Source of the DNA: Streptomyces sp. SID9727
GTDB taxonomy: Bacteria > Actinomycetota > Actinomycetes > Streptomycetales > Streptomycetaceae
DNA length: 49,681 bases
Assembly (NCBI RefSeq): GCF_010550605.1
Contig: NZ_JAAGNI010000388.1
Coordinates: 1-49,681, forward strand
Reading direction: 5' to 3'
Both the position numbers and the translations under genes were made by a program. This document shows positions 1 to 8,550 of the stretch, in pieces (positions within the stretch are counted from its first letter, which is position 1; each line of letters begins with the position of its first letter). The notes beneath the pieces are model-generated. The model was not told the origin of the DNA and made no database searches. It saw only the letters and a list, made by a program, of their open reading frames with translations.

Positions 1-852
1 CAACGGCATCTCGCGCCGGGCGGGCCGCCCGCCCGCCGCTCCCGGCTCGGCCGCGGCCGACGGGGCCGCCTGGCCCCCCGCGACAGCGATCCGTACGCCC
101 TGATCCGCCAGCGCCTGCAACTCCGCCGCCGACCGGTCGTCGTGCGCGGCGGGCTCGTCCGTCACCAAGTGGGTGATGAGATCCGTCGGCACGGTCTGGA
201 ACATCGTGTCGGAACCCAGCTTCGTGTGGTCCGCGAGGACCACGACCTCCGCCGCAGCCTGCACCAGCGCCCGGTCCACGCTCGCGGAGAGCATGTTGGA
301 CGTGGAGAGCCCGCGCTCGGCGGTGAGCCCGCTCCCGGACAGGAACGCGCGGGAGACCCGCAGCCCCTGGAGGGACTGCTCGGCCCCGCTGCCCACCAGG
401 GCGTAGTTGGAGCCGCGCAGGGTGCCCCCGGTCATCACCACCTCGACCCGGTTGGCATGGGCCAGCGCCTGGGCGACGAGCAGGGAATTGGTGACGACGG
501 TCAGGCCGGGAACGCGCGCGAGCCGGCGGGCCAGCTCCTGCGTGGTCGTACCGGCGCCGACGACGATGGCCTCGCCCTCTTCGACGAGGCCGGCGGCCAG
601 GTCGGCGATGGCGGTCTTCTCCGCGGTGGCGAGATGGGATTTCTGCGGAAAGCCGGACTCCCGCGTGAAACCGCCCGGCAAGACCGCACCGCCGTGCCGG
701 CGGTCGAGGAGTCCTTCTGCCTCCAGTGCCCGCACGTCCCGCCGTACGGTCACTTCGGAGGTCTGGACGACGCGGGCGAGCTCACGGAGCGATACCGCCC
801 CGTTGGCGCGCACCATTTCGAGGATCAACTGACGACGTTCTGCAGCGAACAC
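1..852 (-). CDS. DeoR/GlpR-family transcriptional regulator (3' end outside window)
   Basis: Reads from a GTG at 852 and is still open at position 1, so the C-terminus is missing; 284 codons are present, already longer than the usual 250-260 aa, so the tail is an extension. The N-terminus has the DeoR winged HTH (LARVVQTSEVTVRRDVRALE, about residues 23-42) followed by RRHGGAV, a family signature. The C-terminal sensor domain has GAGTTTQELA, the DeoRC motif that binds phosphorylated sugars. Family members usually repress sugar or nucleoside catabolism genes. Because it lies next to the nucleoside genes it is a candidate for the palindrome found at their promoters, but I see no copy of that palindrome before this gene. 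Function inferred from family and context. Confidence 0.85.
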   Translation of the reverse strand, partial: MFAAERRQLILEMVRANGAVSLRELARVVQTSEVTVRRDVRALEAEGLLDRRHGGAVLPGGFTRESGFPQKSHLATAEKTAIADLAAGLVEEGEAIVVGAGTTTQELARRLARVPGLTVVTNSLLVAQALAHANRVEVVMTGGTLRGSNYALVGSGAEQSLQGLRVSRAFLSGSGLTAERGLSTSNMLSASVDRALVQAAAEVVVLADHTKLGSDTMFQTVPTDLITHLVTDEPAAHDDRSAAELQALADQGVRIAVAGGQAAPSAAAEPGAAGGRPARREMPL

Positions 853-1049
853 GAAACTGACAGTAACGTGACCGCGCGAGACTTTTCAGCAGTTTGCGCC
901 GAATTGCAGAAGTTGTACATACAGGCGGTCACCAAGTGGTATAGGAGACCGCCATGTTGTCGTCTCCTGATCGAACGGCGGCCCGGGCCGCCCGACTTGG
1001 CGGGAGTTGCCGGGGAATGCCGGGCCGCGACCCGGGGTCCCCGGCCCCG
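853..1049. other. intergenic region upstream of the DeoR-family gene
   Basis: About 200 bases, somewhat AT-richer than the neighbouring genes. It must hold the promoter of the DeoR-family gene. I see no convincing -10/-35 pair, no CTACGCGCGTAG operator and no hairpin terminator for the flavoprotein gene that ends at 1050. Confidence 0.4.
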
Positions 1050-2489
1050 TCACGCCTCGCCCGTGCGCTTACGGCTGTGCAACTGGCGGGCCACTTCGGC
1101 GATCGATCCCGACAGGGACGGGTACACAGTGAAGGCGTTTGCGATCTGCTCGACCGTCAGATTGTTGTCGACGGCGATCGAGATGGGGTGGATCAGCTCG
1201 CTCGCCCGGGGGGCGACGACGCAGCCGCCGACCACGATGCCGGTGCCGGGGCGGCAGAAGATCTTGACGAAACCGTCCCGGATGCCCTGCATCTTGGCGC
1301 GCGGGTTGCGCAGCAGCGGAAGCTTGACGACCAGGGCGTCGATCTTGCCCGCGTCCACGTCCGCCTGGCTGTAGCCGACAGTGGCGATCTCCGGGTCGGT
1401 GAAGACGTTCGAGGACACCGTCTTGAGGTCCAGCGGGGCCACCGCGTCGCCGAGGAAGTGGTACATCGCGATGCGGCCCTGCATGGCGGCGACGGAGGCG
1501 AGCGCGAAGATGCCGGTGACGTCACCGGCCGCGTAGACGCCGGGCGCGCTGGTACGGGAGACCTTGTCGGTCCGGATGTGCCCGGAGTCCTTGAGCCGGA
1601 CGCCGGCCTCCTCCAGGCCCATGCCCGCGGTGTTCGGGATGGCGCCGACGGCCATCAGGCAGTGCGTGCCGGAGATGACCCGGCCGTCGGCGAGGGTCAC
1701 CTCGACGCGGTCGCCGACGCGCTTGGCGGACTGGGCGCGGGAGCGGGCCATGACGTTCATGCCGCGCCGCCGGAACACGTCCTCCAGGACGGCCGCCGCG
1801 TCGGGGTCCTCGCCGGGCAGCACCCGGTCGCGGGAGGAGACGAGCGTGACGCGCGAGCCGAGGGCCTGGTAGGCGCCGGCGAACTCGGCGCCGGTCACCC
1901 CGGAGCCGACGACGATGAGCTCCTGCGGCAGCTCGTCGAGGTCGTAGACCTGGGTCCAGTTCAGGATGCGCTCGCCGTCGGGCTGGGCGTCCGGGATCTC
2001 CCGGGGGTGCCCACCGGTCGCTATCAGCACGGCGTCGGCGGTGAGGGTCTCCTCCGTGCCGTCGGCGGCCGTGACGACGACCCGACGGGAGCCGTCGGCG
2101 GCCTGGAGGCCCTCCAGACGGCCGCGTCCGCGCATCACGCGGGCCCCGGCGCGGGTGACGGAGGCGGTGATGTCGTGGGACTGGGCGAGCGCCAGGCGCT
2201 TGACGCGGCGGTTGACCTTCCCCAGATCGACGCCGACCACACGCGCGGCCTGCTCGATGTGCGGGGTGTCGTCGGCGACGATGATGCCGAGCTCCTCGTA
2301 CGAGGAGTCGAAGGTGGTCATCACCTCGGCCGTCGCGATCAGGGTCTTCGAGGGCACGCAGTCGGTGAGGACGGACGCGCCGCCGAGGCCGTCGCAGTCG
2401 ACGACGGTCACCTCCGCGCCGAGCTGGGCGCCCACCAGCGCCGCCTCGTACCCGCCGGGTCCGCCGCCGATGATCACGATCCGGGTCAC
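1050..2489 (-). CDS. NAD(P)H-quinone dehydrogenase, LpdA-type flavoprotein disulfide reductase homolog
   Basis: 479 aa from GTG at 2489. The protein starts directly with the FAD-binding GGGPGG motif (residues 8-13), has a second nucleotide-binding motif (GSGVTGAEFAG) for NAD(P)H, the late FAD motif GVYAAGDVTG and a C-terminal dimerisation domain, the full architecture of the lipoamide dehydrogenase family. The redox-active CxxxxC is incomplete: only Cys44 remains and Ser39 replaces the first Cys. This matches mycobacterial LpdA (Rv3303c type), which lacks disulfide reductase activity and reduces quinones. It should therefore not be called lipoamide dehydrogenase. It appears monocistronic; the upstream region contains a 10-bp palindrome AGTACGTACT at 2571-2580 of unknown role. 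Confidence 0.88.
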   Translation of the reverse strand: MTRIVIIGGGPGGYEAALVGAQLGAEVTVVDCDGLGGASVLTDCVPSKTLIATAEVMTTFDSSYEELGIIVADDTPHIEQAARVVGVDLGKVNRRVKRLALAQSHDITASVTRAGARVMRGRGRLEGLQAADGSRRVVVTAADGTEETLTADAVLIATGGHPREIPDAQPDGERILNWTQVYDLDELPQELIVVGSGVTGAEFAGAYQALGSRVTLVSSRDRVLPGEDPDAAAVLEDVFRRRGMNVMARSRAQSAKRVGDRVEVTLADGRVISGTHCLMAVGAIPNTAGMGLEEAGVRLKDSGHIRTDKVSRTSAPGVYAAGDVTGIFALASVAAMQGRIAMYHFLGDAVAPLDLKTVSSNVFTDPEIATVGYSQADVDAGKIDALVVKLPLLRNPRAKMQGIRDGFVKIFCRPGTGIVVGGCVVAPRASELIHPISIAVDNNLTVEQIANAFTVYPSLSGSIAEVARQLHSRKRTGEA

Positions 2490-2749
2490 GAAAAGTCCGC
2501 CTCGCGTTTCTCGTCCCACGGCCGTCTGCTGCCCCGGCCGGGGGTCCGGGGGATCGCCCCGGGGGAATGCAGTACGTACTTCATTGTCCCGCACGCGCCA
2601 AGGTGCTTCTCCCCGGGGCCCTCCATACGTGCGCCGGGGCGCACGGCGCACGGACGCGGCGGGCGCGTCGCTCCCTTCGCGCCTCCCCTCGGGGGGCGTT
2701 CCTCACAGGAACCGGCCTACCCGTCGCCACCTCCCGTACCCTCGATCCC

Positions 2750-3187
2750 ATGTCGCTCTACGCCGCGTACGCCGGCAACCTCGACGCGCGGCTGATGACG
2801 CGCCGCGCCCCGCACTCACCGCTGCGCGGCACCGGCTGGCTGAACGGCTGGCGGCTGACCTTCGGCGGGGAGCAGATGGGCTGGGAGGGAGCGCTGGCCA
2901 CCGTGGTGGAGGCGCCCCGCTCGCAGGTGTTCGTCGCCCTGTACGACCTGGCGCCCATGGACGAGGACTCCATGGACCGCTGGGAGGGCGTCGGCCTCGA
3001 CATCTACCGGCGCATGCGGATCCGGGTGCACACCCTGGACGGCGAGGAACCGGCCTGGATCTACGTGCTGAACGGTTACGAGGGCGGCCTGCCGTCCGCC
3101 CGTTATCTGGGCGAGATCGCGGACGCGGCCGAATCGGCGGGCGCGCCGCACGACTACGTGATGGAACTGCGCAAGCGCCCCTGCTGA
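2750..3187 (+). CDS. gamma-glutamylcyclotransferase family protein
   Basis: 145 aa, ATG at 2750. The start MSLYAAYAGNLD is the family's substrate-loop motif (normally YFAYGSNM), followed by a compact domain with DLAPMDEDSMDRWEGV and a YVLNGY strand, the usual size for GGCT-like proteins. The family converts gamma-glutamyl peptides to 5-oxoproline, but many bacterial members have unknown substrates. The sequence TACCCT at 2736-2741 ends exactly 7 nt before the ATG, which suggests a leaderless transcript. A hairpin directly after the stop (3187-3229) separates it from the phosphorylase gene. Confidence 0.8.
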   Translation: MSLYAAYAGNLDARLMTRRAPHSPLRGTGWLNGWRLTFGGEQMGWEGALATVVEAPRSQVFVALYDLAPMDEDSMDRWEGVGLDIYRRMRIRVHTLDGEEPAWIYVLNGYEGGLPSARYLGEIADAAESAGAPHDYVMELRKRPC

Positions 3188-3229
3188 CGGGAGGGGCGGC
3201 GAGGGGGCGGGCGACCTGCCCCTTCCCGT
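3187..3229 (+). terminator. hairpin terminator after the GGCT-like gene
   Basis: Inverted repeat starting at the last base of the stop codon: 11-bp stem (left arm 3187-3197, right arm 3218-3229 with a one-base bulge) and a loop of about 20 nt. No U-tract follows, as is common in Streptomyces. Confidence 0.45.
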
Positions 3230-3292
3230 TCCGCGCGACCCCTGGTTGTCGGAACACACGAACGAATCCCGCAAGACTCTGTACCGGGGCAT

Positions 3293-3304
3293 CTACGCGC
3301 GTAG
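3293..3304. promoter_or_regulatory. palindromic operator CTACGCGCGTAG upstream of purine nucleoside phosphorylase
   Basis: Perfect 12-bp palindrome. It ends 25 nt before the GTG start. A -10-like TACGCT lies at 3317-3322 with the GTG 7 nt later, so the transcript may be leaderless and the operator would cover the -35 region. Same motif as at 9294, 20544 and 43274. Confidence 0.75.
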
Positions 3305-3329
3305 GGATTCAGCGGTTACGCTCATCCGC

Positions 3330-4154
3330 GTGAACGCATCAGTTATTCCGGACCACATCCAGGGCGACCCGTACGCCGCCGCCGCCGACGCCGCCGCCCG
3401 CCTGCGCGAGCTGACCGGTGCCGAGACTCACGACGTCGCCCTCGTGATGGGCTCCGGCTGGGCGCCGGCCGCTGCCGCGCTCGGCGTTCCGGCGGCCGAG
3501 TTCCCGGTGACCGCCCTGCCCGGCTTCCCGGCGCCCGCCGTCGAAGGCCACGGCGGCACGATCCGCTCGCACGTGATCGGCGACAAGCGCGCCCTGGTGT
3601 TCCTGGGCCGCACGCACTACTACGAGGGCCGGGGCGTCGGCCCCGTCGCGCACGGGGTCCGCACCGCGGTCGCCGCGGGGTGCCGCACGGTGGTCCTGAC
3701 GAACGGCTGCGGCGGCCTGCGGGAGGGCATGCGCCCCGGGCAGCCGGTCCTGATCAGCGACCACATCAACCTCACGGCGGCGTCGCCAATCGTCGGCGCG
3801 AACTTCGTGGACCTCACCGACCTGTACTCGCCGCGCCTGCGCGCGCTGTGCAAGCAGGTGGACGAGACGCTCGAAGAGGGCGTGTACGTGCAGTTCCCCG
3901 GCCCGCACTACGAGACGCCCGCCGAGATCAACATGGTCCGCGTGATGGGCGGCGACCTGGTCGGCATGTCCACGGTCCTGGAGGCGATCGCGGCCCGCGA
4001 GGCGGGGGCCGAGGTCCTCGGCATCTCCCTGGTGACGAACCTGGCGGCGGGGTTGAGCGGGGAGCCGCTGAACCACGAGGAGGTCCTTCAGGCGGGCCGG
4101 GATTCCGCGACGCGGATGGGGTCCCTGCTGGCGCGGGTGCTGGACCGGATCTGA
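3330..4154 (+). CDS. purine nucleoside phosphorylase
   Basis: 274 aa from GTG at 3330. It splits purine (deoxy)nucleosides with phosphate to base and (deoxy)ribose-1-phosphate. Family motifs are visible: phosphate-binding MGSGWAPAA near the N-terminus, GRTHYYEG, the FPGPHYETPAE signature, MGGDLVGMSTV around the ribose-binding Met, and VTNLAAG carrying the base-binding Asn. Length fits trimeric class II enzymes. The start is placed by the likely leaderless promoter, with -10-like TACGCT 7 nt upstream, and the palindromic operator sits at -35. A mutase gene for the next catabolic step follows 131 bp downstream on the same strand. Confidence 0.92.
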   Translation: MNASVIPDHIQGDPYAAAADAAARLRELTGAETHDVALVMGSGWAPAAAALGVPAAEFPVTALPGFPAPAVEGHGGTIRSHVIGDKRALVFLGRTHYYEGRGVGPVAHGVRTAVAAGCRTVVLTNGCGGLREGMRPGQPVLISDHINLTAASPIVGANFVDLTDLYSPRLRALCKQVDETLEEGVYVQFPGPHYETPAEINMVRVMGGDLVGMSTVLEAIAAREAGAEVLGISLVTNLAAGLSGEPLNHEEVLQAGRDSATRMGSLLARVLDRI

Positions 4155-4163
4155 GGCTGCCCC

Positions 4164-4209
4164 GGGGGCTCTGCCCCCAGGCTTCCGCTCCTCGACCGCC
4201 GGAGGGGCT
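4164..4209. repeat. Streptomyces short interspersed repeat, copy 1
   Basis: GC-rich element with the typical order: a GGGGGCTCTGCCCCC-type hairpin, then CCGCTCCTCGACCGCCGG, then AGGGGCT. It is the reverse complement of the type of element at 13911-13957. Such elements occur many times in Streptomyces genomes, usually just after stop codons; here it follows the phosphorylase stop by 9 bases. Confidence 0.65.
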
Positions 4210-4285
4210 CGGTCCGGCCGCGACCGCTCCCGGCCCCGCCGCAGGCGCCCGCCCCACACCGCGCACCGCACACGAAAGGCACCCC

Positions 4286-5932
4286 GTGACGACACCCCCG
4301 GACCTCCTCGCCCGCGCCAGCGCCTGGCTGGCGGAGGACCCCGACCCCGACACCCGCGAAGAGCTCGCCGGGCTCATCGCCGCCGAGGACGTCCCCGAGC
4401 TCACCACCCGCTTCGCGGGCACGCTCCAGTTCGGCACCGCCGGGCTCAGGGGCGAGCTCGGCGCGGGTCCGATGCGCATGAACCGCTCCGTGGTCATCCG
4501 CGCCGCCGCCGGCCTCGCCGCGTACCTGAAGGACCAGGGGCAGGCCGGCGGTCTCGTCGTCGTCGGCTACGACGCCCGCTACAAGTCCGCCGACTTCGCG
4601 CGCGACACCGCCGCCGTGATGACCGGCGCCGGGCTCCGCGCGGCCGTCCTCCCCCGCCCGCTGCCGACCCCCGTCCTCGCGTACGCCATACGGCACCTGG
4701 GCGCCGTCGCCGGCGTCGAGGTGACCGCCAGCCACAACCCGCCCCGCGACAACGGCTACAAGGTGTACCTCGGCGACGGCTCGCAGATCGTGCCGCCCGC
4801 GGACGGCGAGATCGCCGCGGCCATCGCGGCGGTCGGCCCGCTGGACACCGTGCCCCGCCCGGAGACCGGCTGGGAGACCCTGGGCGACGAGGTCCTGGAC
4901 GCCTACCTGACCCGTACGGACGCCGTGCTCGACGCCGGCTCGCCGCGCACCGCCCGTACCGTGTACACCGCGATGCACGGCGTCGGCACCTCCGTGCTCA
5001 CCGCCGCGTTCGACCGGGCCGGCTTCCCGGCCCCGGTGCTCGTCGCGGAGCAGGCCGAGCCGGACCCCGCGTTCCCCACCGTGGCCTTCCCCAATCCGGA
5101 GGAGCCCGGCGCGATGGACCTCGCGTTCGCCACCGCGCGCCGCGTGGAGCCGGACCTCGTCATCGCCAACGACCCGGACGCGGACCGCTGCGCCGTCGCC
5201 GTGCCGGACCCGGCGGCGGACGGCGGCTGGCGGATGCTGCGGGGCGACGAGGTCGGCGCGCTGCTCGCCGCGCACCTGGTGCGCCGGGGCGCGACCGGCG
5301 TGTTCGCGGAGTCGATCGTCTCGTCCTCGCTGCTGGGCCGGATCGCCGAGAAGGCGGGCCTGGGTTACCAGGAGACCCTGACCGGCTTCAAGTGGATCGC
5401 CCGGGTCGAGGGGCTGCGTTACGGGTACGAGGAGGCGCTCGGCTACTGCGTGGACCCGGAGGGCGTCCGCGACAAGGACGGCGTCACCGCCGCGCTGCTG
5501 GTCGCCGAGCTCGCCTCCGTGCTCAAGGAGCGGGGCCGCACGCTGCTGGACCTGCTGGACGACCTCGCCCTGGAGCACGGGCTGCACGCGACCGACCAGC
5601 TGTCGGTGCGGGTCGAGGACCTGTCCGTCATCGCCGACGCGATGCGCCGCCTGCGCGAACAGCCGCCGGCCGCCCTGGCGGGGCTCCCCGTCGCCTCGGC
5701 CGAGGACCTGTCGCGGGGCACGGACCGGCTGCCGCCGACCGACGGGCTGCGCTACCGGCTCGACGGCGCCCGGGTGATCGTCCGCCCGAGCGGTACGGAG
5801 CCGAAGCTGAAGTGCTACCTGGAGGTCGTCGTACCGGTCGGCTCCACCGACGCGCTGCCGGCCGCCCGCGCCCGGGCCGCGGAGCTGCTGACCGGCATCA
5901 AGCGCGACCTGGCGGCAGCGGCGGGCATCTGA
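4286..5932 (+). CDS. phospho-sugar mutase (phosphopentomutase/phosphomannomutase family)
   Basis: 548 aa from GTG at 4286 with GAAAGG six bases upstream. It is an alpha-D-phosphohexomutase superfamily member: active-site serine S149 in TASHNPP, Mg-binding DPDADR, sugar-binding GYEEALGY, and phosphate-binding RPSGTEPKLK near the C-terminus. The long N-terminal part (LQFGTAGLRGELG) matches the PgcA/phosphopentomutase-like subgroup rather than short ManB enzymes. Placed directly after purine nucleoside phosphorylase, it probably converts (deoxy)ribose-1-phosphate to the 5-phosphate for DeoC. The substrate is an inference from context; a hexose role is possible. Confidence 0.85.
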   Translation: MTTPPDLLARASAWLAEDPDPDTREELAGLIAAEDVPELTTRFAGTLQFGTAGLRGELGAGPMRMNRSVVIRAAAGLAAYLKDQGQAGGLVVVGYDARYKSADFARDTAAVMTGAGLRAAVLPRPLPTPVLAYAIRHLGAVAGVEVTASHNPPRDNGYKVYLGDGSQIVPPADGEIAAAIAAVGPLDTVPRPETGWETLGDEVLDAYLTRTDAVLDAGSPRTARTVYTAMHGVGTSVLTAAFDRAGFPAPVLVAEQAEPDPAFPTVAFPNPEEPGAMDLAFATARRVEPDLVIANDPDADRCAVAVPDPAADGGWRMLRGDEVGALLAAHLVRRGATGVFAESIVSSSLLGRIAEKAGLGYQETLTGFKWIARVEGLRYGYEEALGYCVDPEGVRDKDGVTAALLVAELASVLKERGRTLLDLLDDLALEHGLHATDQLSVRVEDLSVIADAMRRLREQPPAALAGLPVASAEDLSRGTDRLPPTDGLRYRLDGARVIVRPSGTEPKLKCYLEVVVPVGSTDALPAARARAAELLTGIKRDLAAAAGI

Positions 5933-5936
5933 GGGA

Positions 5937-5961
5937 GGGGTGGCCGGAGCCCGGCCACCCC
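5937..5961. terminator. bidirectional terminator
   Basis: Perfect 11-bp stem (5937-5947 with 5951-5961) and a 3-nt loop between the convergent mutase and aminopeptidase genes. It can serve both strands. Confidence 0.7.
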
Positions 5962-5975
5962 GTCCGCCCGTCCCG

Positions 5976-7409
5976 TCAGCCCGCCACCCGCGCCATCCAC
6001 GCCTCGACCTCGTCCGCCGAACGCGGCAGCCCGGCCGACAGGTTCTCGTGGCCGGACTCCGTCACGACGAGGTCGTCCTCGATGCGGACGCCGATGCCGC
6101 GCCACTCCTCCGGGACCGTCAGGTCGTCCGGCTGGAAGTAGAGCCCGGGCTCGACGGTCAGCACCATGCCCGGCTCCAGCACCCCGTCGACGTACGCCTC
6201 GTTGCGCGCCCGCGCGCAGTCGTGGACGTCCAGGCCGAGCATGTGACCGGTGCCCGCCATGGTGAAGCGGCGCTGGAGGCCGAGTGCGTACGCCCGCTCG
6301 GCCGGGCCCTCGATGAAGCCCCACTCCACGAGCCGGGCGGCCAGGTGGCGCTGCGCGGCCTCGTGGAAGTCACGGTAGTGGGCGCCCGGCTTCACCGCGG
6401 CCATTCCCGCCTCCTGCGCCTCGTACACCGCGTCGTACACCTTCCGCTGGAGCGGTGTGAACGTGCCGCTGACGGGGAGGGTGCGCGTGACGTCGGCGGT
6501 GTAGAGGGTGCGGGTCTCCACGCCGGCGTCGAACAGGAGCAGGTCGCCGGGGCGCACGGGGCCGTCGTTGTCCGTCCAGTGCATGATCGTGGCGTGGTCG
6601 CCGGCGGCGCAGATGGAGCCGTAGCCGACGGCGTTGCCCTCCAGGCGGGCGCGGCGGAAGAACGTGCCCTCGATCCACCGCTCCGAGGTGGCGACGGCCC
6701 CCGAGAGGTCGCCGATCGCGTCGGTGAAGCCGCGCACGGTGGAGTCGACGGCCTTGCGCAGCTCGCCGAGCTCCCACGCGTCCTTGACGAGGCGGAGGTC
6801 GCTCAGCGCCTCCGCGAGCTCGGCGTCGCGCTCCTCGTCGGTGACGACAGCCCGCTCCAGGGCCGGATCGATCCCCCGGACGATCCGGGTCGGCACCTGG
6901 CTCCCGGCGCCGGGGGCGGCCGCACCGGCGGCCAGTGCCTCCGCCGCCGTGCGGACGTCGCGGCAGGGCAGGCCGAGGACCCGCGCGGACTCGGCGAGGG
7001 TGCGGCGGCGCCCGGTCCACAGCTCGGCCGTGGCCCCGGTCCAGAAGCCGTCGTCGTCCCGGCTGTCGCGCGGCAGCTGGAAGCAGTAGGCGTCGTGTCC
7101 GCCGTCCGCCCGGGGCTCCAGGACCAGGGCACCGTCACGGGCCTGGTCGCCGGTCATGTGGACGTAGCCGGAGTAGGGGCGGAACGGGTAGTCGTCGTCG
7201 TTCGACCGGGTCTTGAGGTTCCCGGAGGGAATGACGAGGCGTTCGCCGGGGAAGCGCGCGGAGAGCCTGGCGCGCCGGGCGGCGGCATGGGGTGCCTGCT
7301 CGTCGGGTACGAGGTCGTGCCGTTCGGTGTCGGCCCACCCGGTCCGCATCAGCGCGGAGAGTTCTTCGGAGATCTCCGGGTAGAGCCCGTTCTTCCGGCC
7401 TTTCGCCAC
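5976..7409 (-). CDS. aminopeptidase P family (M24) metallopeptidase
   Basis: 477 aa from GTG at 7409 with GGGAG 6 nt upstream. It has an N-terminal creatinase-like domain followed by a pita-bread M24 domain. The five metal ligands are visible: two Asp in LLLFDAGVETRTLYTADVTR, His in GTGHMLGLDVHD, Glu in LTVEPGLYF and Glu in GVRIEDDLVV. Such enzymes remove N-terminal residues preceding proline, in the cytoplasm; there is no signal peptide. Length fits bacterial PepP. It is divergent from the TrmB/LuxR-type regulator gene, sharing a 145-bp promoter region, and convergent with the mutase gene. Confidence 0.9.
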   Translation of the reverse strand: MAKGRKNGLYPEISEELSALMRTGWADTERHDLVPDEQAPHAAARRARLSARFPGERLVIPSGNLKTRSNDDDYPFRPYSGYVHMTGDQARDGALVLEPRADGGHDAYCFQLPRDSRDDDGFWTGATAELWTGRRRTLAESARVLGLPCRDVRTAAEALAAGAAAPGAGSQVPTRIVRGIDPALERAVVTDEERDAELAEALSDLRLVKDAWELGELRKAVDSTVRGFTDAIGDLSGAVATSERWIEGTFFRRARLEGNAVGYGSICAAGDHATIMHWTDNDGPVRPGDLLLFDAGVETRTLYTADVTRTLPVSGTFTPLQRKVYDAVYEAQEAGMAAVKPGAHYRDFHEAAQRHLAARLVEWGFIEGPAERAYALGLQRRFTMAGTGHMLGLDVHDCARARNEAYVDGVLEPGMVLTVEPGLYFQPDDLTVPEEWRGIGVRIEDDLVVTESGHENLSAGLPRSADEVEAWMARVAG

Positions 7410-7435
7410 GTCATGCTCCCTGTGTCGGCGGGGTG

Positions 7436-7513
7436 GGTCACCGGTGGTCACCGGCGGCTCCCGGACGTTATCGCCGGCGGGGCGGCGCGGGTGCCCGACC
7501 GTGCCAGTGGCAC
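7436..7513. promoter_or_regulatory. divergent promoter region with direct repeats and a palindrome
   Basis: Between the aminopeptidase and regulator genes, GGTCACCGG occurs twice in tandem (7436-7444 and 7446-7454), and GTGCCAGTGGCAC (7501-7513) is a perfect palindrome around one central base, 41 nt before the regulator's start. They are candidate operator sites; no known regulator motif was recognised. Confidence 0.35.
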
Positions 7514-7554
7514 TGACCGGCCATCTCCGCCCTGCCCGGCGGAGAATGCGGTGC

Positions 7555-8538
7555 ATGACGAACGCGAAGCTGGCCGAGGCCCTCCGGCTCCTGGGGATCG
7601 GCGAGGCGGCGGCCCGCGTCTATCGGGCACTGCTCGACCTGGCACCCGCGCCCCTGTCCACGATCGGCCGGGCGGCCGGTCTGGACGCCCCGGCGCTGTC
7701 GGCGGCGTACGGGGAGCTGGCCGACGCGGGGCTGGTCAGCGGCGCGGGCACGAGCGCGGACGTGGTCGCCCCGGTCCCGCCCGCCGCCGGTCTGGAGATC
7801 CTGGTCAGGCAGCGGGCGAGCGAGGTCGAGGAGTCCCGGATCGCGGTCGGGGGCGCCTTCGAGTCGTTCCGGCGGCAGCGGCTCTCCGCGTACGACGACC
7901 ATCTCGTCGAGTCCGTGACCGGCGACGCGGTCGGGCCGAGGATCCGCCAGGCGTGGGCGAGCGCCCGGGAGCAGATCCGGCAGCTGGAGTCGCCGCCCTA
8001 CGTGCCGCTGCCCGGGGCGACCGGGGACGCGCTGGCCACGCTCGCGCGCGGGGTGACGCAGCGCGTCGTGTACTCGCGGGAGTCCCTGGAGCACCCCGGG
8101 CATCTGAAGGACGTCATCGAGCCGTGCGTCCGGGCCGGGGAGCAGGCCCGGGTGGCGCCGGCGGTGCCGGTGAAGCTGGTGATCATCGATGACGCGTCGG
8201 CGCTGGTGTCCCTGTCGATCCGGGAGGCCGACGTGCACAACACCATGCTGGTCGTGCAGCCGTGCGGGCTGCTGTCGGCGCTCATCGCGCTGTTCGAGCA
8301 GTACTGGCGGAGCGCGCTGCCGTTCAGCGGCCGGACCACGCGCCCGGGCGGGCTGCCGCCGGCGGACCGGCGGCTGCTGTGGCTGCTGGCGGGCGGGACG
8401 AGCGACGAGGTCATCGCGCGCGAACTGGGCGTCAGCCGCCGCACGCTGTTCCGCCGGCTGCAGGTCCTGATGGCCAGACTGGGCGCCGCGAACCGCTTCC
8501 AGCTGGCGATGCAGGCGCAGCGCCAGGGCTGGCTGTGA
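7555..8538 (+). CDS. TrmB-like / LuxR-type HTH transcriptional regulator
   Basis: 327 aa from ATG at 7555 (in-frame ATG also at 7546). The N-terminal 70 residues form a TrmB-like winged helix (EAAARVYRALLDLAPAPLST, then a second helix pair). A middle region lacks known motifs. The C-terminus has a LuxR-type HTH (LLAGGTSDEVIARELGVSRR, about residues 280-299, then TLFRRLQVLMARLGA). This two-HTH layout is common in actinomycete regulators with unknown ligands. It is divergent from the M24 peptidase gene and convergent with the membrane protein gene, with only 12 bp between the stops. Target unknown. Confidence 0.8.
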   Translation: MTNAKLAEALRLLGIGEAAARVYRALLDLAPAPLSTIGRAAGLDAPALSAAYGELADAGLVSGAGTSADVVAPVPPAAGLEILVRQRASEVEESRIAVGGAFESFRRQRLSAYDDHLVESVTGDAVGPRIRQAWASAREQIRQLESPPYVPLPGATGDALATLARGVTQRVVYSRESLEHPGHLKDVIEPCVRAGEQARVAPAVPVKLVIIDDASALVSLSIREADVHNTMLVVQPCGLLSALIALFEQYWRSALPFSGRTTRPGGLPPADRRLLWLLAGGTSDEVIARELGVSRRTLFRRLQVLMARLGAANRFQLAMQAQRQGWL

Positions 8539-8550
8539 GCGGCCGGGACG

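Noticed and set aside
1050..2489. Annotation as dihydrolipoamide dehydrogenase
   Set aside because: The first cysteine of the redox pair is Ser39, so the disulfide exchange of that enzyme is not possible.
954..2795. Long open frame on the plus strand across the LpdA gene (613 codons)
   Set aside because: It is the antisense shadow of the flavoprotein gene; its product is low-complexity with no domain, as expected in high-GC DNA.
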